A stretch of DNA of 64,000 nucleotides from Norana najaformis (GCA_964023275.1 OZ029918.1:13896355-13960354), one strand, 5' to 3'; positions 25,568 to 37,570 are shown, counted from the first letter of the stretch. The notes: generated from the sequence alone by a model not told the origin. Translations and numbers: made by a program.

Positions 25568-27605
25568 ATGGTTTGCCTAACTCCGCCTGCATTCTGTTTG
25601 ATTCTGCTTTGCGGCGTTACCATGGTTACTATTGCAGCGCCTGCCAAGATGTTAACGGAAACACGCGAACAGATCGCATTTCCGGTTGCAGGTGAGATTT
25701 AGGGTATTTTATAGCGCATTTCCTACCTTTTGTTAATTACTGTACAGTCTAGTCGACCTTGCCTTCTAATGATTAATAAGTTTGTTATAATTGCCAATTT
25801 CACAAGTAGGGGTCTATTGGAATTGCTGTCACAAACACAGGGTCAAAAGACCATGGTGCTTCAACTAACAGAACATTACTCGGCAGGTTTAAAGATGAGC
25901 TTTGCTAAATAGGAAGGTCGGTAGGCTATACCTGTAAGCTAAGGTGAATTGAGGTAATAAGTCTAGGGTAAGCCAAACTCACCTTACCTATGAATCGATT
26001 AGTGTAGCGCCGTATGTGCTCTGGGCAGATTAGACAGGCGCAAAATATGCTGCTGCAAGGCATATTGGCGGTAAGTCTCCATCTTATCACGTTTCTGACG
26101 ACATTATGCTTGATGCACTCCACTGGCTGCCCATCCCTCAGCGCATCTATTTTAAAGATTTCGACATGGGTCTGTTGGTGCCAGCTGGGTAATGCGCCGG
26201 CGGCCTACTTTGCCTATTGTGTCCAGTCTGGTTGGTCGCCGATCCTTTAGCTCACCGACCCCAGGCAGATCGGTGGTTCCATTTGCAAGCACTTCGACAA
26301 TGTGATGTCGGGCCGCCTTCTCAGTGGTTGGACCGTCCACTTGGAATGAACTTCCACTAGACCTACGTTTTTGACTAGAGGATACATCCTGTACCTTTTT
26401 TATCAAGACTTGAAAGGTGTCCTCTATCGCCAAGGATGGATTCGGAGCGCCTCTCTATAGGTATCTCGAAGAGGCACTACATGAATTTAGCCTCCTGGAT
26501 GAATAAATTAAAGAAAGGATGAAGCTGAATTTAGTTAAGGTAAGTTAAAACAAATTGGGTAAATTCTAAAGTAAATCTAAGGTTAGATCACACGAGGTGA
26601 GGTCAGCTAAGTTAGGGTAAGTTGATGTTAGGCAAGGCAAGTCAAGGCAGTGCAAGACTGGGTGAAGCTGGGGTAAACTGTGGTAAAGTAATTGGCTCAA
26701 GGCATATAGGGCTATGGCTGAGAGAAGTGAGAAAAGACAATGTGCTAAGATTTAAACTAGAGGCGCAGTGTTGTAACGTAGGCAAATTTCCACGCAGCTG
26801 CAGTTGAGAGAGGAAGGCATTTAATATTAGTTACATTCCAGTGCTTCAGCGTTTTCAAAACTGCTTAACTGGACGCATGGCATAGCGAATTCAAGCTTTG
26901 CAGTATAAGCAGAAACCAGCTCCACCATTCTGGCATCGAAAATCTGCCTCCATTGCCAGTTATCGAAAATTCCGGATAATGAGAGATTCCTGCTGTTACA
27001 GAAATCAAATGCTGCTATGGAAACCGACAAGGTATTATTAAGGACCAAATTACGCTTGGTGATGCACGAGGTTTCGCTTAGCAACTAGACATCAACTTGT
27101 GTTGTTATCGCACAAAAGCTCTGATTGTTGAGCTTCGTCTGTGAAATTCCGACCAGAAAATTCGAACAGGTATTAGCCTCAAGGATAAGATTTAAATTAA
27201 CTGCAATTCACTTAAACGCTCTTTCTTGCCAATAAAATGGCGGACACGAAGTAATAAACAAGGCAGTTTCCAAGCTGGCTTCTCAAGTATGCCTAATTGA
27301 CATTTGGTTTCTTGGAAACAAACTGATTGTCCTATGTAGGCATTGAAGATATGAGTTTTGGGCTATCGTAATCGTAATCCCTAGATTGCTAATTCTTTGA
27401 GTATTGGTGATGATACAAAGGCGTGCCAGTATTTAAGTTCAAAACGCGCCACATATATGTTAGTACATGCTAATAAACTGAAGTGCTTAATGAGGCGAAA
27501 GAAGTCAGAGAAGGAGCAAGAAACAGGGATAGCCAATTGCGAGAAGACAGATATTTATAGACAGAGTAATTACAGACAGGAGCTCGAGTGATAGAAGGAA
27601 AAATG

Positions 27606-27694
<89 letters not shown>

Positions 27695-29372
27695 GAAGAT
27701 TCGGACTGATAAAGGAAGAGAAAGAAAGAGAAACAAACGAAGGAAAGATGCAACAGAAGGTAAAACATTGTGCTCTATCAAATAATTAAAACGAAATCTA
27801 ACTTATCTAAGTAATTTGCTTTGCCTACGATGTGATATACCAATGGGCTATATAAATAACCTGCTGTTGGGGTAATTTAATACACACAATATGTATATAT
27901 ATATATATGTATGTATATGTGCATATATATATATACCTGTATGTCCACCTACCTTACCCTTGAGTCTTGAGTTGGAACTAAACCTGGCCATAAATGGCTC
28001 ACCAATTATGTTTTTGACTGAGCCCCTGAGATGAAGCTGACACATACGACTTAGTTTTTGGCGCTAAAGAAACTCTGAGATTATGATTACGATTACAGAA
28101 TATCAGATTACACAGAATTCTGTCCATGTTTTGTATCTGGTGTTGCTTTGATAGTCTAAGCGTGTTGTAGGCCTATCACATATAAATATATGTATACAGA
28201 GCACTGTCATTTACAGACCTATATTCATCTGCTTACGTAGTGCTAGGTTATGTTTATGTGAAGTATTTACAAAGTAACTTGACCTGAGTAGATTACGCTG
28301 GGAAAACCCGAAAGAATCGAATTCTTCTTCGGATGCAATTTCTCTGTCGCCATCCTCACCCGGCGGTTCCTCATCCTCGGTTGCAGCTGCAGATAAAGCC
28401 AGTGATGCTGATGTTTCAGAGCCAAAAACACAGGAAGTAGGTTTCTATGACAGGGAACCAGCGTCTCAATTCACTACGGACCTGAAGTGGAACGAACTGC
28501 TTGTGGAGTTGATCGAGGGAAGAAGGACGACTGGAAACGAACAGTCGACTGAGGAGTACTCCGAACATGACAATGTGCAGTAGACGGGAGACATCCCGCT
28601 TCTGATATCTGACCGTGAAGAAGTTAAATGGACAGGTATGTCGAATGAGAAGCAATGATGACCAGCGCAGTTTGTCAGGAATTACTACGGCCATCGCATT
28701 TCACCAATATGCGTGCTATAGTAGCATGGCTGGTATGCTTTTAATTACCTGCGTTCATGAGTCGCCGATGAACCGAAGAATTGTTCGTTTTTGTTAAGGT
28801 TGTGCCTTTTAAACTTGCTTGCCTCGTTTCCTCGTATTTTAATTTCTGTCACTGTGACTATGGCTGCTCCAATGTGTTGTTTGCTTTTATCCCGTATATT
28901 TTTCCGATTCCGGCTCCTTACCAAATCTGATGGAGAAAGGTCTGTTGCTGGATTTGCACATGCAATGCTGCGGTCTGGTCTATTTAAAAAAAAACTTGAC
29001 TCAAGCCCATTCATTTTAATTGGTTCATGGTGGTGCTTTTCAGTTCAGTCACATGAGCTATAATGCTATGTGATACCAGTAACATTATGTTCCGTCCTGA
29101 GCTGAACACCTGGGCTGAAAGGATATTGAGGAGGTGCAGTCTTGGATGGCGGCTAATAAATTCCTCCTTAATCCATTGAAAACTGAACTTCTACTTCTGG
29201 GCACTCCACAGCAACATAGGAAGTTTGGATGGCTGAAATCTTTAAAAGTATGACTCACTTGTTGAGTTGGCTGATAGTGCTCATAACTTGGGCATTGTTT
29301 TTATTTCTGCTGTCTCCCACCGATTATGTAGATGGTATTTGTAAGTCGTCATATATATATATATGTAAGTCG

Positions 29373-29462
<90 letters not shown>

Positions 29463-31937
29463 TGTGTGTGTGTGTTAGTGACACATGCAGAATTAGGCGT
29501 TATATCCCTATGTCTTTAAGAATATCTCTGGCAAGCGCATTGGTCACCAGTCGTCTAGATTACTGTAACTCGTTTCCTCCTGGTGTCACAAAGTCGAACA
29601 TGCAGAAACTCCAAAGAGTTCGGAATTCTGTGGCTAGAACTATAACTAGCACGTCAAAATATGAGCACATAAACCTCTGTACCTAATATCTGAACTGGCT
29701 TCCTGTTCAGCAAAGGATTTATTTCAACTTGGGGTTTATAGTTTGTAAGAAGATTTAACTCTGGCGAACCACATTACTTAATCAGTCCTCATGCCACAGA
29801 CTTATCGTTACTCAACCAGGTCATCTGACTGCTTATGGTCTTCGCTCTCTCGCATCCTCGGTCGGTCCTTTACGCCTCGGCTTTCCACTGAACCACTATT
29901 CTCCCCCACTGATTACTCGGATTACATGCGTGATCAAGTGACTTCGGTAAACCGGTCTAATGAAGGATCTTCGCCGCCATCTTTCCCTCCGACGGACCGC
30001 CGCCTGTCGGGTTGGCAACCGTTTTCTTCTGAAGACCTTCGCCGCCCGCAGTGGGCAGCATATGGAATCGCCTGCCACGTCCTGCGAATTTGACACATTA
30101 CCGCCTTTCCTTATAAGGACTCTATTGAAGATTTGCTACCATTTCTGTATTTGTTATGTTATGTTCCACTTCTGTGGCTGAGGGTAAACTTTCTGGCTCC
30201 CAAAACCCGCACTTGTCTGCAGGTGGGGCTAAACCCGCCCTTACTTTACTACAAGCGCTACTGATGAATTTGCTCTTGAAGTTGCGCTTTATAAATCTTC
30301 ATTTATGTTATGTCATGTTATTACCTTTCTCCGGTGATCCCTACGATCATGGTCAATAGGGTTTTTCGGCTGCTGAACCTAAATTTCGGAATTCTCTTCT
30401 TGTATCTTTTCGTTTTGCTCAGACTCTTGGGTCATTTTGTTCTCAGCTTAAGACTAGGCCTAACCTTCTTCAAATTGCATATCCACCGTAGGCTGACACA
30501 CACACACACACACCCACACTCTCTCTCTCCTAGTGGACTGATCCTCTGGATATTGACCTGATTTGCGGCTTAGTTTTGGTAAGCCATCGGCTGATGCCTT
30601 GTGCACTAGACAACGGCACGATAGAAATTATTATTTAATGATAACTAATTAATAATAAATATAATCATATTACTGAAGCTACAGACGACAGACAGACAGA
30701 TTAGACAGACAGACAGATACAGCCTGTCTGTCTGTCTATCTATCTATCTATCTGTCTATCTATCTATCTGTCTGTCTGCCTGTCTGCCTGTCTGTCTATC
30801 AATTGTTGTTGTTGCCGCTGCTGCTGTTATTATTGTTTTATTTTTGTTGTTGTTGTGATTGGACCGCGCGAGCTCGAACGATATCTGAATTCTTAGGAGC
30901 GAATATCGATGGTAGGCCTAATACGCAATGCGTTGCTGGATGGAGGAATGAGTTTGCTCAAGCCAGTCGAACCATGGTTGTTGTTGTTGTTTCGCTGATG
31001 TAGTCATCGTCATCATAGTTTTTGTTTTTCGCTCCTAAAGGAAAATCTAAGACATTGGGCAGAATTATTATTGTTCTTGTTGTTCCTGATACTGTTGATG
31101 ATAATGATAAAGGACGACGACGACGATGATGATGATAATGACGGATGGTGATGATGACGGAAGAGAAGTAGGAGGCTGAATCTGTTGCTCTTCGTATTTT
31201 GCTGCTTTGTGTTTTCCGTCGTTGTCCTGTTTATTTGCCAAGAAACGCCAGTTTTCATCACAGACGTTGATCCGATTCTTCGAAACTGCAAGACAGATGG
31301 CACCATTGTCTGCGACTCGGATGTTTCTTCTGCGGTCGCTAGAGGGCGTGAGAAGCGCAGCATCCAATCGGCAGAGGGCCTCCTTATGAGGGTCAAACAC
31401 GTGATCGCCGACGTGAGCAAGTCTGATAGGGTGTCTCGAAGTAAACGAAGTATCAACGCCAACGAGAACTACGACTTCCGGTACATTTTCGCCCCATCAC
31501 CCGAGGGTTTCCAGTACCAGTTGCCAGATGGCTACGACGACATTAACGGGGTTGCTGGAGATGCCCAGATGGAGTCGGAGCTCGATCCTTTCGAGGTAGG
31601 TACGAGGCAGGTAGACTTCGGCCGCCGGCCAAGCCTGGTCCATGAACTGTTATGGGAGAAGGCAAGAGAGAGGGAGAGGCAGCAGAGGCTGGCCTACCTC
31701 ATCCGCTTTGTGGCAGAACAACGAGACGAAGGGTTCGTAAGGGCACCGGAAATCGTTGACGATGAGGCGGAGATGCTGGAAAACGTTCTCAAAGTTTTTG
31801 AAGGGATGAGAGGAACCTTTGTCTTCATTCCAGAGGCAGCCGGAGAGCTGTCACCACCGAAGATTGATCCTTACGTTGTTCGAGGTCTCGAAAATCGTTC
31901 AGGTCTTCGGAGAATGTTCGACGCCTTCAGAGGATGA
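25568..31937 (+). CDS. Putative secreted prohormone-like precursor
   Basis: Two coding exons: 25568-25691 within an exon 25510-25691 (acceptor tttcctttcag, donor CAG|gtgaga), and 31243-31937 (long pyrimidine tract before the acceptor at 31242). The split codon G|AA keeps the frame; total 272 residues. Residues 1-26 form a classic signal peptide (hydrophobic core LILLCGV, cleavage after IAAPA). Likely convertase sites are REKR80, RSKR110 and GRR170. The last would leave a Gly for amidation after QVDF. C57 and C65 could pair. Residues 172-200 are an amphipathic, Arg/Glu-rich helix ([19 protein letters not shown]) that resembles, without proof, ligands of class B receptors (CRH/DH44/ELH or PTH-like). 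The C-terminus is FDAFRG. The 5.6-kb intron contains LINEs and repeats. I do not recognise the family. Exon 2 alone also has an in-frame ATG at 31185, but its leader overlaps the acceptor tract. Confidence 0.6.
26085..26510 (+). mobile_element. CR1/L2-like LINE 3' fragment
   Basis: Begins with the ORF2 signature [14 protein letters not shown] and continues with decayed frames to the tail tcgaagaggcactacatgaattta at about 26468. Confidence 0.65.
26520..26700. repeat. Degenerate GGTAAGT-like array
   Basis: Irregular repeats of GTTAAGGTAAGT, GGTAAGTTGAT and AAGGCAAGTCAAGG. Similar runs at 39410-39480, 54540-54650 and 59900-59935 resemble expanded tails of SINE family A. Confidence 0.5.
27606..27697. 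repeat. (GA)n microsatellite
   Basis: About 90 bases of nearly pure GA, slightly interrupted. Confidence 0.95.
28000..28110 (+). mobile_element. SINE-like repeat, family C
   Basis: Ends ggcgctaaagaaactctgag followed by a GATTAYGATTACGATTAC tail, matching the minus-strand copies at 48120 and 48765. Confidence 0.5.
28278..28583 (+). other. Open frame without ATG; possible terminal exon
   Basis: A 101-codon open frame between a TAA and a TAG with protein-like composition: a Ser-rich stretch ([14 protein letters not shown]), then acidic text and [20 protein letters not shown] acceptor-like sites precede it at about 28286-28290. It lies inside the intron of the precursor gene, but direct splicing from the signal-peptide frame of exon 25691 is out of phase with this frame. 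It may be an exon of another transcript, an alternative terminal exon, or chance. Confidence 0.25.
29100..30310 (+). mobile_element. Degenerate CR1/L2-like LINE (ORF2 C-terminal half)
   Basis: At 29140-29220 an RT fragment reads [20 protein letters not shown]. After a (TA)n block, [20 protein letters not shown] followed by LDYCN and [14 protein letters not shown] (29480-29660) is the RT thumb/linker region. [12 protein letters not shown] follows at about 29698, then IWNRLPRP near 30065. The end is a tail cttgaagttgcgctttataaat at about 30277. Several stops and frameshifts make it inactive. Confidence 0.75.
29374..29459. repeat. (TA)n microsatellite within the LINE
   Basis: About 86 bases of TA, preceded by two tandem 24-bp units that each begin gtaagtcgtcatatata (29341 and 29365). 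It separates two parts of the RT reading frame. Confidence 0.95.
30525..30640 (+). repeat. Interspersed repeat, family D
   Basis: Second copy of the repeat at 13690, sharing tagtggactg, atattgacctgatt and cttgtgcactagaca, with an AT-rich tail. Confidence 0.4.
30684..30800. repeat. Inverted tetranucleotide microsatellite
   Basis: GACA units at 30684-30715 face GTCT/ATCT units at 30724-30800, so the two blocks are complementary and could fold back. Confidence 0.8.
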
Positions 31938-32520
31938 CAAGAGTGATGTTGTCGAAGGACCCCTCGGATTGTCAAAGGCGCAAAAAATTCTCGATTAACG
32001 ATAAATTAACGATAGATACTGATGACCGATACATTCGTTTGCATAAGTAGGCTACAACCGTAACTAAATGGATTACACTCGTTTATTAATTCGTCGTCAG
32101 CTGTCAAGTCTAATGTAAAATCTTCTGTGGTGTCACTGTAATTGTTTTAGGGGAACGAGAAGGCGTTACTAATAAGCAAGCCAGAATCTTGTAGTCAGGT
32201 TAGTCGAAATTGAGCATAGGGAATCACTAGGTCTATTAGAGGAGAGGAGCCTGCAGATGGGAAGCTGCGATCTGCGAGTCTTAATCTGAAAGACTTCAAA
32301 AGCGATGTTTTATTTTGGTTCATTGGAGATCCTACCTTGTTATCAGTTTCTCACTGGTCAGTATTTCGATTTCCGTTCTGACTCCACAAGCAGTGTTTCC
32401 GTTAACACTGTGAATGACTGGTGCCATATGGAGCCTTGCTTGAGACGTCCACTGCGTAGGGACCTTAAACAAGTCCTTAGCAATATTGATTGATGCGTTG
32501 TGCTATATAGTGGTTCTGTG

Positions 32521-32566
<46 letters not shown>

Positions 32567-32981
32567 GATGATGATGATGATCATGATGATCATAACAACA
32601 ACAATAATAATAAAGTCATTTGCTCTGAATGCCATTTACTTCCCAGAATAATGCTCCCCTAATTTTTATTACTAGAGGCGAGGGACAGAAGCAGGTAGCA
32701 CAAAAATACATAGACTGAGGTCTAGAAATGTAAACCAGAGTGACTGACTTACAGAGAAAAAACATTTCGCTGCTTTCTGAGGACATTTAATTTTCTAGTC
32801 ACACAATTCTAAACTAATACCAGTCCACTATACGAATAATTGGAAACTGATAGCATCTTTAACTTTTCATGCTTTGCTTACTTGTATAGATTTATGTATG
32901 CAGGTTTTCATGTATGCGAAAACTATGCATACATACGCATTAGTCTTCAACTGCATGTGAGATTATCCGTTATATATCGTG
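31938..32981. other. 3' flank of precursor gene; microsatellite
   Basis: No gene recognised. It contains a pure (GAT)n run at 32521-32592 and an AATAAA near 32608 that could end the precursor transcript. The block 32280-32520 looks repeat-derived but was not assigned. Confidence 0.5.
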
Positions 32982-33167
32982 TGGGGCACGGTACCCGATA
33001 GGACAGAGCTCCCGGCCTGTAACGCGGAAAGTACGGATTTGAGCCTTTCCTGATACGGCTACTGTGTAGGAATCTTGAGCAAGTGCTTCACTCACAACTG
33101 CTCAGCGCCACCAATTGATGCTTAGTCATTTTATAGTGGCGCTTAATTAATGCAGAAATAATAAAAT
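32982..33167 (+). mobile_element. tRNA-derived SINE, family B
   Basis: The head reads like a tRNA: GGTACCCGATAGGACAGAGC (A-box region), CGGCCTGTAACGCGGAAAG (anticodon-arm-like) and GGATTTGAGCC (B-box-like). A body with ctactgtgtaggaatcttga follows, then a 3' end ggcgcttaattaatgcagaa with an ATAA tail. The minus copy at 57288-57475 has the same order. Confidence 0.75.
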
Positions 33168-33700
33168 ATATAAATACATAGGCTACATGGAGGAGGAGAG
33201 GTTGAGTCTTCGTTGTTGGAGAGGCGATAATATATCAATGCAAAGCGGTGTGGTAGACCTGACACCAGGATCGCTTATATAGCTCTAAGGTGAAAGGTTT
33301 CGTTACTTCAATTTCAATTTCAGTTTTGGCGAGGCAGTTTTAACAGCAGTTGCTAAGGTGAGGTCATAGGCCAGGTTCTGTCATCCTTGTAGCAGCAGCT
33401 GCTCAAAACTGTTCTGTCGCTTGCAGTCTGTTGTTCATCTCACTTCCCTTTGCAAATAACAACAAACGTGTTTTTAAAATAAATGCCCATTTTTCACTGA
33501 CCACTTCATTGGACAGCAACCGCTGTCAGCTTCGATGCTTTGGGTGTTTCAGAGGAATAAATTATTGTCTCAATTCGTCTAAAGCCATTCGTACAGTCTT
33601 TCAACCATTCAGTACATTTTGCTTATCGACTATAGTTTATTCAACCGCAATCTCAACTGGTGCATCTTCTTGAGAGAAGTATGACTAAGAGAGAGTGTCT

Positions 33701-35006
33701 TCAAGGAAAGCAACCGAACAATCCATGTTTTGAAGTCGAAGAAACTGTTGTTTGCTTTGCCTTCTGTTGTCTCTGTTCGTGCTCAGGTACGTTAGTCTTC
33801 ACGTCCTTGTGCTCGCTTACAAGTCGCCCATCCACGTACAGATGGTAGAATATGCTGCTGCTGCTGCTGCAACTGAATGCGGCCGATTGTGATGACATGT
33901 GGATGTAACAAGTGTGAGGATAGCCGTTCTCTGGCAGTCGAATCGTAAAGTCAAGGAATTCCTCGTGTTGTGATTTCGAGTCTTGCCGTCGGACCTGAAA
34001 TAAATTTGGAGAGGGCGAATGGATAGATGGATGGGTGAATGGATGAATGGTTGGATGGATGGATGCATGAATGTATGGTCGATTGATTGATGGATGGATG
34101 GATGGATGGATAAAGGGATGAATTATGCGATGGATCGAATAAACATTAAGTCGATAAATCGCTGAGCCTCATCATCAGATAGGGCTCCCATTTTGCCTAC
34201 TGCCCACCATTCATAGAGACTTTACTTTAGTAGAGTCTTACTGCTGTGTCGAGGTATTCTCCGTTACACCAGACGGTCTTCTTGTCCTTCGTCATCATGA
34301 TGATCATTCGTTGACCCTCCAGCTGCCAATACCAGACAACCGTCCTATCGTTCGACTTGGGAGGAGCAGCGTCACGCCTGGCTTCGCCCTTGCTACAACG
34401 ATCCCAAGAGAAGCCATTACAAATAGGTTATACAACGACCGAGAGACTGCGTTTTCAGACCTCACTGAAACTCTTCAGAATTCGGACAACAATCGCCTTG
34501 ATTAAAATTTCAGTTGATTTACGCACAGTTCTGTTTGAAATTCATGACGGTTATTCAAAACTCTTATCTCGGTAGCTAAGATCCCTAGGTAAAGTAAGTA
34601 CGAGTCAGGCTCTGTAAATCTATCTATAAGAAAAAATAAAGCTATCTTCAGTAAAACGAGTGTCGAAGATCTTTCGAAGCTGTCAGCAATCGGGCTTCGA
34701 GCCGTCAACTCGCCGACTTTCAGCGTAGCGTTAATTCGATAAAAGACACACAGTCTTTGATTTTCGATTGTAGGCCTATACGAATTAAGCAAAATGTTAA
34801 ATCACAACAGTCATTGAATCGTCAAGTTTCTGTTCACAGTGAGCATTTCTGCAAAGTTTGACTAAAACCTCACAAACACAACTAAATAAAAATATAAATA
34901 TATGTATGTATGCCTACCTCTGGTGGATTTTGGTCTTCTTTTTCGGTTCTTTTGTTTCCATTTTCCAAGGATTTTTTCCGCACGTCAGTAGCACAGACAT
35001 TTTCTT
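33701..35006 (-). CDS. FAIM: FAIM-like protein (Fas apoptotic inhibitory molecule), 3' part
   Basis: FAIM proteins are small cytosolic beta-rich proteins that modulate death-receptor and neurotrophin signalling. Exons read on minus: 34322-34242 (27 codons, phase 0 at both ends) and 33994-33701 (97 codons plus stop), with good GT-AG sites. The first carries TVWCNGEYLDTA, matching the family's DVWCNGKKLETA. The second carries FTIRLPENGYPHTCYIHM and HLYVDGRLVSE, matching the family's second beta domain. A third exon at 35006-34918 (29 codons, in phase) has a KKSLENGNKR region that may match GKSLKKYMEDR; it is less certain. The protein differs from vertebrate FAIM in a Ser-rich loop (SCSSSSSIFYH) and a C-terminal extension of about 35 residues ending GLFGCFP. 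N-terminal exons were not found. A TTTATT at 33636-33641 gives a poly(A) signal on the minus strand. Confidence 0.7.
34018..34108. repeat. (GGAT)n-like microsatellite
   Basis: Degenerate GGAT/GAAT array inside the FAIM-like gene, between the exons 33701-33994 and 34242-34322. Confidence 0.8.
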
Positions 35007-36343
35007 CTTTTCAAAGAGGGTTTCGAAAAATACGACGAAAAAGAAATTCTTAGTTTAACAAAGTTTTGAATGAAAAGAAATTTATCCGACTGCAAGGAAA
35101 AGCCGCAGAGAGCGATTAACCGTCAAAGATGGAATCCTGCAGAGGCTCTTCTCAATGCAGTGCGGAAACACTTGGTCCATTTGATTCGTTTTCAATCCAG
35201 TTTACCAGTTCGTGCCTGCAACAACAGCTGCATCTCCTGAAAGCCCAGAACCGACAACAAGCTTACGAGCATTATCTACTGCTGATAGCACTCTGTTTAG
35301 CTCACCTTATTTATTTATTCGAATTCTATAATTGACTCCACTTGGTAGCAGCCTAGTAGTAACAGCAGCCACAATTCAATATAGACTGCAATTTGTCCGC
35401 GTGTGATAACAAGAACTGAGCTTATTACAGCAGATTTAATTTTCATAGAACTGTTAAATTAAAATCAAGTGTTAATGTTAATAGCATGTTTAGCTACCAT
35501 CTGATCGCAACTGTTGTCTGCAGTCATTACCTGGTTCAACTGAATGCAAAACCTTTTCAGCCACAAAGTCGATCATTCCATCAGCGTATAATCATGCGAT
35601 GATGCACCTGCTCACCTGTATTCTCTCAGCCTGACGCAAGAACTATGGGCCCTGGAAAATTTAGCTTCAGCATCAGCAGCTCCGGTAGCAGCATTATGAA
35701 GCATCTCGTAAGCATCCAGCGCACGCAGCCTATAAAACATTAACAGAGCGTGACTGGCAGCGCCAACTAGAGTTCTATTAATACTGAGAAGCAGTGGACC
35801 GTGACGTGCGACTGGCATGGACTGGGAGCTGATGGTCGAAGCAGAGCAGCAGAGGGAGGACAGGGTGGTTGAGGAGAGATAGAAGATGTTAGGAACAACC
35901 GAACAAATAAAAATTTCTGGTTTAAACTGATTTGACGAGTTCTGTCTCGTAAAAGCAGTCCTCATGAATCGTGGCAAACTTTGAAATGACGCCTTGCATC
36001 AACTGCTAGCTTTCCGCAACTCGCTGATATACGATTTGTCTGTGAATGCTGACGTTGACTGCATAAACAAACAACTGTTAGCGTAATTGTAATGTAATGC
36101 AACATGTAGAGATCGCCAGCTGAAGCGAACTACTCGCCTGATTGACCCAAACATAGACTTAATGTAAAGATTTGTTTCTCGTTGTTCGTGTTCGGGAACA
36201 TAAAATGGCGTGGCCGCAGTTGGAACGTGCAGCGGTTGTGATAAATTCATTGAATAATGAGCAGGGTCGAGTACTCTTTTATTCTCCGGAGAATTTTATA
36301 AGTCCTGAGTTGTTATTTCTACCTCGAAAAAAAACAGAAAGTA
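35007..36343. other. Probable 5' region of the FAIM-like gene; no exon confirmed
   Basis: A minus-strand donor (AATACAG|gtgagc, exon end at 35616) could belong to a 5' exon running right from there, but I could not match its text to FAIM. On the plus strand, 35129-35332 is open (begins MESCRGSSQC) with no supporting homology. No clear repeat is seen. Confidence 0.3.
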
Positions 36344-37570
36344 AAAATAATAATAATTACTTCCATGGCTGGTGTCCAATCCGTATCCGTATATGTCCAT
36401 CCTCATTTCTGAAGGTCGGAGACCAGAGTCCTCGATATCAGCCCTCTCCATGCTGTCCTGTCCCGTGTGCTCCCGATACATTCCGCCTCTGACAGTCCAG
36501 TCCATTCTTTGACGTCGTCCATCCATCTTCGTCTCGGTCTTCCTCTTGGTCTTGATCCCTCTACATATCCCTGTAGTAGGTAAGCAGAGAGTTTGTTTTC
36601 GCGGAGTAGGTGGCCGAAATATCTCAACTTCCTGCCCTTCACTACCTCCAGCAGTCTTTTCGTTGGTCTCAGTTCTTCCAATATTGAGTCATTTGTTCTG
36701 TGTTCCATCCAACTGACCCGCAGTAACTTCCTATATGTTGTCATTTCAAAAGCTGATATTCTTTTTCTATCTGCGGCCCTCAGAGTCCATGTCTCACAGC
36801 CATACAACGCCACCGACCACACCATCGTCTCCACCACCCTCCTCTTCAGGTCCCGGCCCATAGATCGATCCTTCCAGATGTATGAAAGAGAACCCATAGC
36901 CGTTCTCGCCATGCCGAGTCTTGATCTTATTTATCTCTTTGCTGCCATCGCCAGTTTCATCTATTACAGCCCCCAGATATCGGAAAGACTCAACCTGCTC
37001 CAGTTGTACTCCATTACACAGAATGGGAGATACTTGTCCTTGTTTTAGCGACGATCATCATCTTTGTCTTCTTTGTACTCATCTCCAGTCCATATCTGTT
37101 TGACACGACATTGATCCTGTCCATCAGCTGCTGCAAAGAGCCAGCCGAGGTGGCGATGAGGACGATATCATCCGCATATCTTAGGTTGTTCAACGTGCGT
37201 CCACTAACCGCAACTCCGATCCAACTGAGCTCATCTGCCGACTCCTTCATTACCACCTCAGAGTAGCAATTGTAGAACAGCGGTGACACCAGACAACCCT
37301 GGCGCACTCCTTTACCAATCCTGAACCACTCCGTTAGTTCTTTTTCCACTCTAACCGCTGCTTGTTGACTATTGTACAGACTCCTCAATGCATCGACAGT
37401 CTGTATATTCAAACCCATGGCTATCAGCACAGACCATAATTTCTCATGCTGTACAGAGTCGAAAGCCTTCTTATAATCAATGAAAGCTAAATACAGAGGC
37501 ACTGATGTTTCTCTTGCTTTCTCTATGATGATGCGTAAATTAAAAATCTGGTGTCCAATGCAAAAGCCTA
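36344..37570 (-). pseudogene. RTE-like non-LTR retrotransposon, 5'-truncated reverse transcriptase
   Basis: The minus-strand frame from about 37560 to 37014 carries RT motifs: LAFIDYKKAFDSV (motif A region), GVRQGCLVSPLFY (motif B region) and LRYADDIVLI with the catalytic YADD. After frameshifts, 36912-36403 carries the C-terminal domain: ALYGCETWTLR, RKLRYFGHLLREN and RPRGRPRRRWMDDV. These are typical of RTE/BovB-type elements. The endonuclease domain and the start of the RT are missing. The 3' end runs into an ATT-rich tail at 36344-36360. Frameshifts near 37015 and 36900 make it non-functional. Confidence 0.85.

Noticed and set aside
27470..27785. Long Leu/Ser and Arg/Glu open frames
   Set aside because: Translations of the (GA)n microsatellite.
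30684..30800. CRISPR-like or structured array
   Set aside because: Simple GACA/GTCT microsatellites with no spacers, in a eukaryotic genome.
31185..31242. ATG at 31185 as the start of a 250-residue precursor with its own signal peptide
   Set aside because: The hydrophobic leader coincides with the long pyrimidine tract of a splice acceptor, and the exon 25568-25691 supplies a better signal peptide in phase. It is kept as an alternative only.
31013..31462. 149-codon minus-strand frame opposite the precursor exon
   Set aside because: Shadow of the plus-strand coding frame plus a GAT/GTT microsatellite; the plus strand has the splice sites and cleavage motifs.
36593..37048. 151-codon plus-strand frame
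   Set aside because: Antisense shadow of the reverse transcriptase pseudogene.
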